Source: Ruminococcus sp. (lineage in GTDB: Bacteria; Bacillota; Clostridia; Oscillospirales; Ruminococcaceae). Taken from it: a stretch of 13,564 nt of DNA. The position numbers and the translations under genes were made by a program. Below the pieces are notes generated by a model. That model did no database searches. It was not told the DNA's origin and saw only the letters and a program-made list of their open reading frames with translations. How positions within the stretch are numbered: position 1 is the stretch's first letter; every line of letters starts with the position of its first letter. Shown piece after piece: positions 13,492-13,564 of the stretch. The DNA lies in assembly GCA_019417865.1 (NCBI GenBank), contig DYCW01000332.1:1-13564 (forward strand), written 5' to 3'.

Positions 13492-13564
13492 GCACTTTTG
13501 AGATACAAATGAAAAATTGATTTTAGATTGTATCCACCGCAAATCCACCACGAGAATGCAAAAA

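Noticed and set aside
13197..13508. Minus-strand 103-aa ORF over tRNA-Gln (and a plus-strand 61-aa one at 13327-13512)
   Set aside because: Both are readings of the tRNA and its promoters; peptides like KDLNPRNNGVR are a familiar artefact of antisense tRNA translation.
1..13564. CRISPR arrays, insertion sequences, phage genes or restriction systems
   Set aside because: No regularly spaced repeats, transposase-like frames or terminal inverted repeats were seen; the only long repeat is the tRNA promoter duplication.

Overview
The window looks like a chromosomal segment of a low-to-mid-GC Firmicute, most likely a Clostridia gut anaerobe of the Ruminococcus/Oscillospiraceae kind. Support for this is a tryptophan T-box rather than a TRAP site, a yybP-ykoY-type RNA, near-perfect TTGACA-N17-TATAAT promoters, strong AGGAGG ribosome sites and genus-typical small proteins. 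The genus is inference; no rRNA is present.

Left part (1-953): a bidirectional terminator, a minus-strand tRNA-Ser(CGA) with its promoter, and a plus-strand gene for a membrane-anchored, Thr-rich then Tyr/Asn/Asp-rich exported protein of unknown role.

Region 982-3849: a consensus promoter, a yybP-ykoY (Mn2+) riboswitch whose closing helix and terminator share bases, and an 868-aa P2A-type cation ATPase. The layout reads as an 'ON' switch: metal folds the aptamer, the terminator cannot form, and the pump is made. This suggests a Mn2+ (possibly Ca2+) exporter.

Region 3885-12616: a consensus promoter and a Trp T-box leader (specifier UGG, bulge UGGC matching a G73 tRNA-Trp, mutually exclusive antiterminator and terminator) feed a complete operon: trpE, trpGD (fused), an inserted small YezG/DUF600-like gene, trpC, trpF, trpB, trpA. 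The genes overlap or nearly touch (ATGA junctions). There is no terminator after trpA: three more small genes follow (DUF7336-like start, an immunity-like protein, and an SF0329-like protein with ATG apparently changed to ACG) before a clear intrinsic terminator. The enzymes convert chorismate to tryptophan. The four riders have no evident biosynthetic role and look like orphan immunity or accessory genes under tryptophan control.

Right end (12617-13564): two small unknown ORFs, the second apparently 3'-degraded and running through a hairpin, then two near-identical tandem promoters 110 bp apart and tRNA-Gln(CTG). The last 100 bp hold only a weak hairpin and an 11-bp-phased repeat.

The most unusual points are the immunity-like gene translationally coupled inside the trp operon and the tail of accessory genes, the possible start-codon lesion, Asp-to-Glu changes at expected catalytic positions of both TrpA and TrpF, and the duplicated tRNA promoter. 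No wholly new system could be demonstrated from sequence alone.
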